A stretch of 29,301 nt of DNA from NAK19 sp034434515 (GCA_034434515.1 DAOTZA010000220.1:1-29301), one strand, 5' to 3'; positions 21,973 to 29,163 are shown, counted from the first letter of the stretch. Program-made: numbers and translations. Notes: generated by a model from the letters alone, not told the origin.

Positions 21973-22671
21973 ATGAAACCTGAACTTATTGTCATGCTAA
22001 CCCATAACGATGTGACCGTCAGCAATGCAATTGAGCTTTTTGAGCAAAGCAAGCAGCTACCCGTTCAACACTGGGGGTTCAAAGATGTCGGCTTACCGCC
22101 CGAACAAATGAAAGATCTGGTGCGCCGCATGAAAGAAGCCGGAAAGGTCACCTACCTGGAGGTCGTCAGCTTATCCGAAGCCGAGGGGTTGCGCGGCGCC
22201 CAGATTGCCGTCGAAGCTGGCTTTGATGTTCTGATGGGAACCGTGTATTTCGACTCGATCCACCAGTTTCTCAAAGATAAGCCGGTCAAGTACTATCCCT
22301 TCCCAGGACATGTCCATTCTCATCCTTCCATCCTGGACGGCACAATCGAAGAAATCGTGAAACACGCTCAACAATTGGAAGCCAAGGGTGTGGATGGCTT
22401 GGATTTACTGGCCTATCGCTTTGTGGGCGATGCGCGGCAGTTGCTCAAAGAAGTGGTGGCAGCGACCAGGGTACCGATCGTTTCGGCGGGTAGTGTGGCA
22501 AGTTTCCAACGCATTGCCGAGATTTGGGAAGCTGGTGCGTGGGGCTTCACCATTGGCGGGGCTTTTTTTGAAGGTAAATTCGTACCCGGCGGAGATTTCA
22601 CCCAGAACGTCAAGGCGGTGAGTGATTGGTTGGCAAACACATCCGAGAGCGAACGATCGAAGTTTCTATAA
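21973..22671 (+). CDS. Uncharacterised TIM-barrel protein (phosphate-binding type)
   Basis: A protein of 232 residues. ATG 21973 with AAGGAG 7 bases upstream is chosen; the longer frame from 21829 overlaps the permease. Alternating strand and helix segments form a barrel: ELIVMLTHND, VQHWGFKDVGLP, VTYLEVVS, FDVLMGTVYFDS, VKYYPFPG, VDGLDLLAYR, VPIVSAGSVAS, AWGFTIGGAFFEG. The last two strands carry the Gly-rich phosphate-binding pattern of HisA/HisF/GGGPS-like barrels, so the substrate is probably phosphorylated. A lysine (GFKD), a glutamate (LEVVS) and an aspartate (GLDLL) at strand ends are candidate catalytic residues. I do not recognise a characterised family. Its place between the importer and the kinase makes it a pathway enzyme. 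Confidence 0.8.
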   Translation: MKPELIVMLTHNDVTVSNAIELFEQSKQLPVQHWGFKDVGLPPEQMKDLVRRMKEAGKVTYLEVVSLSEAEGLRGAQIAVEAGFDVLMGTVYFDSIHQFLKDKPVKYYPFPGHVHSHPSILDGTIEEIVKHAQQLEAKGVDGLDLLAYRFVGDARQLLKEVVAATRVPIVSAGSVASFQRIAEIWEAGAWGFTIGGAFFEGKFVPGGDFTQNVKAVSDWLANTSESERSKFL

Positions 22672-22701
22672 AATGAACCCCACCAGGTCAACGAGGTCTT
22701 C

Positions 22702-24228
22702 ATGCGCTATGTGATCGGCTGTGATGTAGGCTCTCAATCGGTCAAGGCAATCATCCTCTCTGAGCAGGGCGAGATTGTTGCCGAAGCCAGCTCGGATTAT
22801 CCCATCGAATACCCACAGCCCACCTGGGCGCAACAGGAGGCGCGAGATTGGGAGAGGGCAACCAAAGAAGCGATTGCCACAGTCGTCCAGCATAGTGGCG
22901 TTTCCAAAGAAGCGGTTCTAGCCATTGGGATTGATGCTCAGGTCGACGGCGTTGTTGCCGTTGATTCAGCGGGTACGCCGCTCCATCCCGCCATCATCTG
23001 GATGGATCGGCGGGCTGTTGCCCAGACGGAAAGCGTGAAGCAATCGTTCTCAGAAAAAGAGATCTTCGACCTGAGCGGTCTGAATCTCGACCCCTATCAC
23101 GTCGCTCCCAAAATCCGCTGGTTGGCAGATGAATTTCCACAAGTCTTTGGGCAAGCGCATTACTTTCTTATGCCAGGCAGTTACATCGCCTACTACCTGA
23201 GCGGCGAAGTTGGAATCGACTACTCCAACGCCTCCTCTATGCTTTTGATGGACATTGGTCAACGGAAATGGTCTGCCAGATTGTGTCAGATATTCGAAAT
23301 CCCGCCCGACCGGTTACCGCCTATTTATCCTGCCAATCACGTTTTGGGCACTTTGAAAAAAGAGCTTGCAGAGCAGATGGGATTATCTCCCAAAACGTTG
23401 ATTGTGTTGGGCTGTGGGGACGAACATGCTGCCTGCTTAGGAGCAGGTGTGATTCGCCCTGGGATGGTCTGCGACATCACGGGCACGGCCGAGCCGGTCT
23501 GTGCTGTCGCAGAACAACCCGTCTTTGATGAAAGCGGCCTGGTCGAAACCCATTGCCACGCCCACCCCGATTACTGGCTCTTGGAAAACCCCGGCTTTGT
23601 TTCTGGTGGCAATTATCGCTGGTTTCGCGATCATTTTGGCAAGGCAGAAATCGAAATTGCGCGCACTCAGGCAGTAGAAGCCTATCAACTGCTTGATCGT
23701 CTGGCAGAGGACGTGCCCCCTGGCAGCGAAGGATTGATTCTACTCCCCTGTCTCATGGGGTCGGTTACTCCGACCTGGAACGCCGCGACTCGAGGAGTGT
23801 TCCTGGGCTTCTCGCTGACCCACACTCGTGCCCATTTTGCCAGGGCAGTCCTGGAAGGTTCGGCGTATGGGTTGCGCGACATCGTTGATCGGATGAAGGA
23901 ACTTGGTCTGAGGATTGAGGAAATCCGCGCCGTTGGAGGTGGCGCACGCAGCCCGCTGTGGCGCCAGATCAAAGCCGATGTCACCGGCTTGCCGGTTGCC
24001 CTTACCCAAACCGTCGAGACAACTGCCTTAGGGGCAGCGATCCTGGCTTTGAACGGAGCCGGCCTGACCCAAACCCTTGATGAAGCCTGCGATTTGTGTG
24101 TAAAAGTCGTTGAGACTCGCTATCCACAAGCGCAGAACGCAGACATTTACAACCGACGTTATCAAACCTATCGGGCAGCCTATTTTGCCCTGTTGCCCGT
24201 CTTCGAAGAAGCAGCCAAAAATCCATGA
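22702..24228 (+). CDS. FGGY-family carbohydrate kinase, substrate unknown
   Basis: A protein of 508 residues, the normal length for FGGY kinases. It has the N-terminal phosphate loop DVGSQSVKAI (9-18), the catalytic base in GCGDE (Asp240), and the C-terminal ATPase motif AVGGGARSPLWRQIKADVTGLPV, with ETTALGAAILA behind it. It phosphorylates the imported sugar or polyol in the cytoplasm. The substrate-site loop that reads GISGQMHG in xylulokinases reads GIDAQVDG here (76-83), so D-xylulose is not a safe guess. GAGGT lies 5 bases before ATG. The stop TGA overlaps the ATG of the phosphatase gene (ATGA), which indicates translational coupling. Confidence 0.92.
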   Translation: MRYVIGCDVGSQSVKAIILSEQGEIVAEASSDYPIEYPQPTWAQQEARDWERATKEAIATVVQHSGVSKEAVLAIGIDAQVDGVVAVDSAGTPLHPAIIWMDRRAVAQTESVKQSFSEKEIFDLSGLNLDPYHVAPKIRWLADEFPQVFGQAHYFLMPGSYIAYYLSGEVGIDYSNASSMLLMDIGQRKWSARLCQIFEIPPDRLPPIYPANHVLGTLKKELAEQMGLSPKTLIVLGCGDEHAACLGAGVIRPGMVCDITGTAEPVCAVAEQPVFDESGLVETHCHAHPDYWLLENPGFVSGGNYRWFRDHFGKAEIEIARTQAVEAYQLLDRLAEDVPPGSEGLILLPCLMGSVTPTWNAATRGVFLGFSLTHTRAHFARAVLEGSAYGLRDIVDRMKELGLRIEEIRAVGGGARSPLWRQIKADVTGLPVALTQTVETTALGAAILALNGAGLTQTLDEACDLCVKVVETRYPQAQNADIYNRRYQTYRAAYFALLPVFEEAAKNP

Positions 24229-25034
24229 GCCAAAAATCCCTTGCTTCCATTCGCTGCTTTCTCCTCGATATGGACGGAACGTTCTATCTGGGCAACCGCC
24301 TTTTGGATGGCGCCTTACACTTTATGGAAGTTATCCAACGTCAGGGACGCGATTTCGTATTTCTGACCAATAACTCTTCCAATCGTGGCTATGCCTATGC
24401 GCAAAAAATCTCAGCGATGGGTTTTCCTATCTCCCCAGATAAGGTGTTCACCTCTGGCGAGGCAACCGCACGCTTTCTTTTGCGTGAATACCCAAACCGA
24501 CGCATCTATCTAGTTGGCACACCCGCTTTAGAAGAAGAGTTTCTCCAATTCGGGCTGAACCTGGTGCAAGACAATGCCGAGATCGTTGTAGTCGGCTTCG
24601 ATACTACCCTGACCTATCAGAAGCTGCACCGCCTGTGCGATTATGTGCGCGCCGGCTTACCATATATTGCCACTCATCCGGATTTCAACTGCCCGACCGA
24701 GGGCGGCTATCTGCCAGATATTGGCGCTATTATCGCTTTCGTTAAGGCCTCCACCGGTCGTGAACCGGATCGCATTATCGGAAAACCCCATCGTCAGATT
24801 ATCGATGAATTGGCGCTGAAACTTCATCTCCCCTTGCAAAATCTGGCGATGATTGGCGACCGCCTGTACACCGACATCGCTTTAGGCCAGAACGCCCAGA
24901 TCACCACCATCCTGGTTCTCAGTGGTGAAACCAGGCTCGAGGATGTAAGCTCTTCGCCTTTCCAGCCAGATTTCATCTTCGAGAACCTCGGTAAAGTTGC
25001 CGAAAGCCTATCCCAACTTGAAACCCAAGCCTAA
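24225..25034 (+). CDS. HAD-IIA sugar/polyol phosphatase (AraL/NagD type)
   Basis: A protein of 269 residues. Motif I is LDMDGTFYLG (nucleophile Asp15, Asp17), motif II FLTNNSSN, motif III Lys in IIGKPH, and motif IV MIGDRLYTDI. The cap between motifs II and III is of the IIA kind found in NagD, AraL and phosphoglycolate/PNP phosphatases. It hydrolyses small phosphate esters, and in sugar operons such enzymes are thought to remove toxic or stalled sugar phosphates. The start overlaps the kinase stop by four bases, and the following dehydrogenase starts 22 bases after its stop. An AraL-type phosphatase next to an AraM-type dehydrogenase mirrors the pair in the Bacillus subtilis ara operon. Confidence 0.92.
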   Translation: MSQKSLASIRCFLLDMDGTFYLGNRLLDGALHFMEVIQRQGRDFVFLTNNSSNRGYAYAQKISAMGFPISPDKVFTSGEATARFLLREYPNRRIYLVGTPALEEEFLQFGLNLVQDNAEIVVVGFDTTLTYQKLHRLCDYVRAGLPYIATHPDFNCPTEGGYLPDIGAIIAFVKASTGREPDRIIGKPHRQIIDELALKLHLPLQNLAMIGDRLYTDIALGQNAQITTILVLSGETRLEDVSSSPFQPDFIFENLGKVAESLSQLETQA

Positions 25035-25056
25035 ACCATCCGAAAACGAGGTTAAG

Positions 25057-26505
25057 ATGCCCCTAGCTTATGACCCTGCAGAAAATGACCGCTTCTGGGA
25101 CAAAATTCGCCAATTGCCGGGTTTCCCGCAAGGCGAAGAAATTTGCCTGCGCTATATGTTGATTGAATCCAACGCGCTTTTCCGACTTCAAGAGGTGCTC
25201 CAGGCGATTGGTGTGAGCGTAGACCAACCGCTTCTGGTAGTCATGGATACCACGTCCATGCGCCGCGGGGAGGCTGATCTCAAACCACTCGTCCTCTCGG
25301 TACTGAAGCAAGCCGGTTGGGAGGTGGAAACCTGCATTTTACAACCCGACGCCAGCGGGCAAGTGCATACTGATCTACCCCACATCTACCAGGTGAAGGA
25401 GCACTTAAGCGATCGAAAAGCTGTTGTCTCGGTTGGCTCAGGGGTTGTAACCGACATTACCAAACACGCCTGTTACTTATATGACCAGGAACAGGGCACC
25501 CATCTACCCTACCTGGTTTATCAGACCGCTAACAGTGTTAGCGCCTATACCTCGAACATGGCGCCCACGCTGATCGAAGGGGTAAAACGCACTTTGACGT
25601 CTCGTTACCCGGATGCTCTGGTGTGCGATTTGGAAACCCTGCGGGATGCCCCTCGCGAGATGACCATTGCCGGTGTCGGCGATCTTCTGGCGGTGTTTGT
25701 CAGCATGGCAGACTGGTATCTTGCCTATCGCCTCGGAATGGACGAAACCTGGACTCCCCTACCTGAACTCTTGATGGGGAACCTGGATGAATTGCTCATC
25801 CAGAGCGCTGAGGGTATTCGCAACGGTAGCCTCGAAGCGATGGCGTTGTTAGCCAAGTTGATCACCCTGGGTGGTATTGCCATGTCGCTCTCTCATGCTA
25901 CTGCGCCGTTATCGGGTTTTGAACACATTCTCTCGCACACTTTAGATTTACAAAATGAAGTGCGCGCTAAACCCTTACCTCTCCACGGCACTCAAATTGC
26001 GCTTGCCACCGTACTGGGGGCTGCAGCCTACCGCATCTTTCTCGACCGATTCGAGCCTGAAAGTCTGGATTGCTACCGCTGTTACCCTGATCCCGAAACC
26101 ATGCATAAGCTCATCCTTCAAATCTTTCACCCCATCGATCCAACCGATCGGGCTGGGGAAGAATGCTGGTCGGATTATCGCATCAAACTGGAGAAGTGGC
26201 ATTCTGTTCGAGACGGGCTGCAAGAGTTTCTTGCCAGGTGGGCTGACATCCGCCCAGAAGTCGCCAAACGAACCCGCCCTCCCGAGCATATCCGCAAGAT
26301 GTTTGCCGCTGTCAATGGGCCTACCCGCTTTTCAGAACTCGAACCGCCGCTTGAAGAAGTCGAAGTACGTTTTGCCTTTCTCAATGCTCCCTTTATTCGG
26401 AAACGTTTTACGATTGGGGATTTATTTATCTGGTTCAACTGGGATCGCGAGGCTCTCTGGCGTGAGGTTTGGGAGACAACCCAATCCTCTTTAAACCACA
26501 GATAA
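25057..26505 (+). CDS. sn-Glycerol-1-phosphate dehydrogenase-like enzyme (AraM/EgsA type)
   Basis: A protein of 482 residues. ATG 25057 (MPLAYDPAEN) has GAGG 5 bases upstream; an earlier in-frame start at 24997 would overlap the phosphatase gene. The dinucleotide motif is VGSGVVTDITK (126-136). The segment TANSVSAYTSNMA corresponds to the T-x-x-S-x-D-G-Y-T-S-x-x-A motif of the family. Metal ligands are likely Asp209 (GVGD), His290 (FEHILSH) and His310 (LHGTQ). Known members reduce DHAP to G1P or the reverse, with NAD(P)H and a divalent metal. It is about 90 residues longer than B. subtilis AraM, with extra sequence in the C-terminal third. In this operon it more probably oxidises the phosphorylated polyol. 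Confidence 0.87.
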   Translation: MPLAYDPAENDRFWDKIRQLPGFPQGEEICLRYMLIESNALFRLQEVLQAIGVSVDQPLLVVMDTTSMRRGEADLKPLVLSVLKQAGWEVETCILQPDASGQVHTDLPHIYQVKEHLSDRKAVVSVGSGVVTDITKHACYLYDQEQGTHLPYLVYQTANSVSAYTSNMAPTLIEGVKRTLTSRYPDALVCDLETLRDAPREMTIAGVGDLLAVFVSMADWYLAYRLGMDETWTPLPELLMGNLDELLIQSAEGIRNGSLEAMALLAKLITLGGIAMSLSHATAPLSGFEHILSHTLDLQNEVRAKPLPLHGTQIALATVLGAAAYRIFLDRFEPESLDCYRCYPDPETMHKLILQIFHPIDPTDRAGEECWSDYRIKLEKWHSVRDGLQEFLARWADIRPEVAKRTRPPEHIRKMFAAVNGPTRFSELEPPLEEVEVRFAFLNAPFIRKRFTIGDLFIWFNWDREALWREVWETTQSSLNHR

Positions 26506-26512
26506 AAAATGG

Positions 26513-26541
26513 TTGTGAATTGAACAGCTTTCCTGTATAAT
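26513..26541 (+). promoter_or_regulatory. Sigma-70-type promoter for the Trm112-like gene
   Basis: TTGTGA (26513-26518), a 17-base spacer, and a perfect TATAAT (26536-26541). It starts 8 bases after the dehydrogenase stop. The expected transcript start is near 26548, with a leader of about 38 bases that contains GGAGG (26575-26579). Confidence 0.75.
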
Positions 26542-26585
26542 GACCTTCACTCCAAATGCATAGCCTGGACAAACGGAGGTTCTGA

Positions 26586-26804
26586 ATGGTCACTCAAGAT
26601 TTGCTTGAAATTCTGCGCTGCCCGGTTTGTATTCAAACCATTGATCACCCGCTCGAAGTTTATCGCGAAAGCTGGTTGATTTGTCAGGATTGCGGACGGA
26701 AATATCCCATCAAGGAGGATATTCCAATCATGTTGATCGATGAAGGGGATAAGTGGATCAACGTGCCCAAGGAGCAACTCCCCGTTCCACCGCCAAGTGA
26801 CTAG
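26586..26804 (+). CDS. Trm112-like zinc-binding protein
   Basis: A protein of 72 residues with GGAGG 6 bases before ATG. The layout LLEILRCPVC-x(n)-WLICQDCGRKYPIKEDIPIML matches bacterial Trm112/UPF0434 proteins: two CxxC-type knuckles (CPVC and CQDC) and the closing YPI-x-x-x-IP-x-h-L. In eukaryotes and archaea Trm112 activates methyltransferases by binding them; the bacterial partner is usually unknown. It is read from its own promoter, and the HEAT-repeat gene starts one base after its stop, so the two are co-translated. Confidence 0.9.
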   Translation: MVTQDLLEILRCPVCIQTIDHPLEVYRESWLICQDCGRKYPIKEDIPIMLIDEGDKWINVPKEQLPVPPPSD

Positions 26805-26805
26805 G

Positions 26806-27381
26806 ATGTCAGAGTTAGAGACACTGGTCCAGCAGCTCATTCGTGGAGACGATCAGGAAGCTGAACAAGCCGCGCTAGCTCTGGCAAAACTCGGTGCGCA
26901 GGCTTTGCCCACCCTGCTTGCGCTAGCTGACTCTCAGGATATTGATCAACGTTGGTGGGCGTTGCGCACGCTGGCTCTGATCCCTGCGCCACAAGCTAAG
27001 GCTGCGCTTATCCATGCTCTTAGAGACCCTGATATTAACGTCCGCCAGTGTGCCGCCCTGGGCATTCGCTATCAGCCCACCTTCGAGGCTGTGCCAGCCC
27101 TTCTGGAAGCGCTGGCAAGTCAGGATAAATTGCTGGCTCGCCTGGCTGCCGATGCTTTGATCGCCATCGGACATCAAGCCGTGCCAGACTTGATCTTAAC
27201 CGTCAAAAACGGCAACCCGACTGCCCGCCTTGAAGCGGTGCGCGCCCTCGCCTTAATCGGCGACCCGCGCGCCATCCCGGTTTTATACGCCGTTCTCAGC
27301 GAAGAATCAACCTTTATGGAGTACTGGGCAACCGAAGGGTTAGACCGCATGGGGATTGGGCTCACCTATGTAAAACCTTAG
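26806..27381 (+). CDS. HEAT-repeat (PBS-lyase-like) protein
   Basis: A protein of 191 residues. ATG 26806 (MSELETLVQQL) comes one base after the Trm112-like stop; a longer frame from 26740 is rejected because it overlaps that gene. It consists of about five HEAT/PBS-lyase repeats of roughly 30 residues (AEQAALALAKLGAQALPTLL; QRWWALRTLALIPAPQAKAAL; VRQCAALGIRY; LARLAADALIAIGHQAVPDL; ARLEAVRALALIGDPRAIPVL). Such solenoids bind proteins; no catalytic residues are expected. The coupling with the zinc protein suggests that they act together. Confidence 0.88.
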   Translation: MSELETLVQQLIRGDDQEAEQAALALAKLGAQALPTLLALADSQDIDQRWWALRTLALIPAPQAKAALIHALRDPDINVRQCAALGIRYQPTFEAVPALLEALASQDKLLARLAADALIAIGHQAVPDLILTVKNGNPTARLEAVRALALIGDPRAIPVLYAVLSEESTFMEYWATEGLDRMGIGLTYVKP

Positions 27382-27422
27382 AACCGGCAGTTCCTTTGGC
27401 GCGGCGCATCGAACCTACCGGG

Positions 27423-27439
27423 TGCTTTGCAGGAAAGCA
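27423..27439. terminator. Small hairpin between convergent genes
   Basis: TGCTTT-GCAGG-AAAGCA forms a 6-bp stem 41 bases after the HEAT-protein stop. The 182-base region 27382-27563 between the two convergent stops contains nothing else I can support. There is no T run, so termination is only probable. Confidence 0.35.
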
Positions 27440-27563
27440 AGACTCGTTGGGGGTAGAAAAGCAACAGGAAGAGCGGTTGTCTGTACTTAGAAGGCAGTAA
27501 AGATGACCTGACCCAGCGAGATGAAAGCGTCTGCAGAGGCAGGTCTGGATCTCCTTTTTATAC

Positions 27564-27971
27564 TTATGGGATAAATTGTGAGACGTATTGGAGATAGCCG
27601 CGTGTGCCACTGCGCTTGTTCCATCGTTCGACTGACTTGCGAACTCGCTTTAAACAGGCAATGATCTCGTCCATGGTTTTTGGAGGCGGTGAGGGGATTT
27701 CTCCATGCACGGTGCTCTCAAACAACTTCTCTCTGCCAAGATGCCATTCGCACATTAGCTTTACACTTTCGTATACCTTCTTTGCCAGTGGATTCAAGTT
27801 CGGTGGACTGATAGCCTGATTTTGTTGTTCAAATCGGTAAGCCCGTATCAAGGCATTCAAGGCATTATCGACGTCGTAATCAGTCAGGTCTGGCTGCTCG
27901 CGATAGACCCTAACGATAGCAAACTCGATATTTTGTAATACATCCAGATATTGATCTTCAAAACTGTCCAT
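27564..27971 (-). CDS. Conserved-looking uncharacterised protein, 135 residues
   Basis: ATG 27971 (MDSFEDQYLDVLQNIEFAIV). The protein is mainly helical, with no signal peptide or membrane segment. Distinct stretches are DYDVDNALNALIRAYRFEQQ, LAKKVYESVKLMCEWHLGRE and TMDEIIACLKRVRKSVERWNKRSG, ending in YLQYVSQFIP. The even codon use and structured composition argue for a real gene, and it resembles hypothetical proteins I remember from Chloroflexi, but no function can be assigned. A weak purine-rich ribosome-binding site (GGAAAGG) precedes the start. It lies at the border of the toxin-antitoxin patch. Confidence 0.65.
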   Translation of the reverse strand: MDSFEDQYLDVLQNIEFAIVRVYREQPDLTDYDVDNALNALIRAYRFEQQNQAISPPNLNPLAKKVYESVKLMCEWHLGREKLFESTVHGEIPSPPPKTMDEIIACLKRVRKSVERWNKRSGTRGYLQYVSQFIP

Positions 27972-28241
27972 CTCCGAGCCTTTCCGTGATGAATGCAGGA
28001 TTTCCTATGCACATTATCATACCTTCTGGCAACGCTACCCTAACTCTTGCTGTGTTCCGGAATTGGCGATTTTTCTTTGAGCATCCCTTGAGGTACATGC
28101 AAATAGCTTCATACCCGTTATACTCTGTTCTTCAATTGCTTTGCCGATGGCTAGACAAAAAGGTAATTCGGGACATTACGTCAAATAAACAATTTACCTA
28201 CAGAAGTGGAACGGTCAGGTAAAACGGGTACACAGGCATGG

Positions 28242-28613
28242 TTAGCTTCTGATCCTTAACCGTGTCTCTTCAACAATCCAAAGACGATTATTGACTGGCT
28301 CGCTGGAAAGCAAGGGTATCAAACGCCGCATAACCGCAAGAACATGGGGTTTATCCTGCCGATGTAAACGGAATACAATCAAGCCAGGATATTGGGCTGG
28401 TGGATAGGTACGAATGTCGGCGAAATCCGTGTCTAGTGTGACCAAGACTCGATTCTCCTCCATGCATACTGAAATAGCCTTGGAATCGGTTGAACCTTCT
28501 AAGCGCTGCTCAAAAACAGAAACAGCATCATAGCCAGCTTGACTCAACAAATCGGCTATTTCAAGCGGCAGATTCTCGTCAATCTTGAATTTCATTGTGG
28601 TATTTATGCTCAC
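28242..28613 (-). CDS. DUF5615 PIN-like toxin
   Basis: A protein of 123 residues. The core starts MKFKIDENLPLEIADLLSQAGYDAV and continues with LVTLDTDFADIRTYPPAQYPGLIVFRL. The acidic positions (DENL, the Asp residues of TLDTDF) are those of the Mut7-C/PIN-like fold of DUF5615, a presumed RNase toxin. GTG 28613 overlaps the antitoxin stop (GTGA), which suggests coupling. ATG 28595, six codons in, is an alternative start and matches the usual family N-terminus. All expected acidic residues are present, so it may be active. Confidence 0.85.
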   Translation of the reverse strand: MSINTTMKFKIDENLPLEIADLLSQAGYDAVSVFEQRLEGSTDSKAISVCMEENRVLVTLDTDFADIRTYPPAQYPGLIVFRLHRQDKPHVLAVMRRLIPLLSSEPVNNRLWIVEETRLRIRS

Positions 28614-28831
28614 AGAGCAACCACGCGCTCGCGGGCTAACTCGGCAGCATAAGAAATTGCAGCTTGCACCCCTTCCCGGCTCAAGGACGGGTAGATGCTC
28701 AGAATCTCATCCAGAGAAAGGCCAGCCGCCAGGTTGTCAAGGATAACCGAGACTGTTATCCGCGTACCTTTGACACAGGCTTGGCCGTGACAGATGGTGG
28801 GATCAACAACAATATAATCTTGCCATTTCAT
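28610..28831 (-). CDS. DUF433 antitoxin
   Basis: A protein of 73 residues with the full DUF433 pattern: VVDPTICHGQACVKGTRITVSVILDNLAAGLSLDEILSIYPSLSREGVQAAISYAAELA. These small winged-helix proteins lie directly upstream of DUF5615 toxins, and as antitoxins they are expected to bind the toxin and their own promoter. The gene comes first in the pair and its stop overlaps the toxin's GTG. Upstream on the minus strand, TATACT/ACTATAGT-like sequence about 15-30 bases before the ATG could be the promoter, and the palindrome ACTATAGT could be an autoregulatory site. Confidence 0.9.
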   Translation of the reverse strand: MKWQDYIVVDPTICHGQACVKGTRITVSVILDNLAAGLSLDEILSIYPSLSREGVQAAISYAAELARERVVAL

Positions 28832-28879
28832 CGGATATCTCTCACACTATAGTATATATCGCGTCTCTTCGCCAAAGGC

Positions 28880-28910
28880 TGCCGGGTGTAGCACTTAGCG
28901 CTCGCCGGCA
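28880..28910. repeat. Inverted repeat between the two toxin-antitoxin modules
   Basis: TGCCGG and CCGGCA form a perfect 6-bp inverted repeat around 19 bases. It is the only structure I can see in the 221-base gap 28832-29052 apart from the likely DUF433 promoter. It could end the hicBA remnant transcript or be an unrelated hairpin. Confidence 0.25.
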
Positions 28911-29052
28911 CGCTTTAGCTTGTAGTCCAAACAGTTCAAAGCGAGTTGGGATTGATCCAAACTCCTCCTTGCAGCCCAGGAGAGCCAGAGATCAATCGGC
29001 TAGAGCGAGATGCAAGGCAGCGTTTATTAATCAGACAACAGGGAATCAAGCA

Positions 29053-29163
29053 TTAGCATTGTAAGTTGCAAGCCGAGTGTGTTGAATTTGGGCTCAGCTT
29101 TTTAGCGAGACTTTCCAAGATTGATACGACTTCTTGTGGTTTGAGAACAGGATACTTGCCCAT
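29053..29163 (-). pseudogene. hicA: Truncated hicA toxin remnant
   Basis: ATG 29163 opens 36 codons ending at TAA 29053. The first 20 residues, MGKYPVLKPQEVVSILESLA, match the start of HicA toxins (M-x-K-x-P-V-L-K-P-x-E-V-V-x-I-L-E). After that the sequence no longer fits: the G-S-H-K/H-x-h-x-h-x-H region with the catalytic His of the dsRNA-binding-like fold is missing, and I find no continuation in other frames. The 3' part has been lost or replaced, so the toxin should be inactive. It starts two bases after the hicB stop, the standard antitoxin-first arrangement. Confidence 0.7.

Noticed and set aside
22702..24228. Calling the FGGY kinase xylulokinase (xylB)
   Set aside because: The substrate loop differs (GIDAQVDG rather than GISGQMHG), no xylose isomerase is nearby, and the operon context points to a polyol of unknown identity.
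27382..27563. Possible tRNA or small RNA (TCGAACC-like string and hairpin)
   Set aside because: No cloverleaf can be drawn around the string, and only one short hairpin is visible; better explained as an intergenic region between convergent genes.
27362..27610. 82-residue minus-strand frame (Cys/His/Ser-rich) across the HEAT-protein end and the next gene's end
   Set aside because: It overlaps the 3' ends of two real genes, looks unstructured, and lacks a ribosome-binding site.
27986..28222. 78-residue plus-strand frame in the gap before the DUF5615 toxin
   Set aside because: No Shine-Dalgarno, atypical composition and no recognisable family; all surrounding genes run the other way. The gap 27972-28241 otherwise shows only AT-rich sequence that may hold the promoter of the 135-residue protein.
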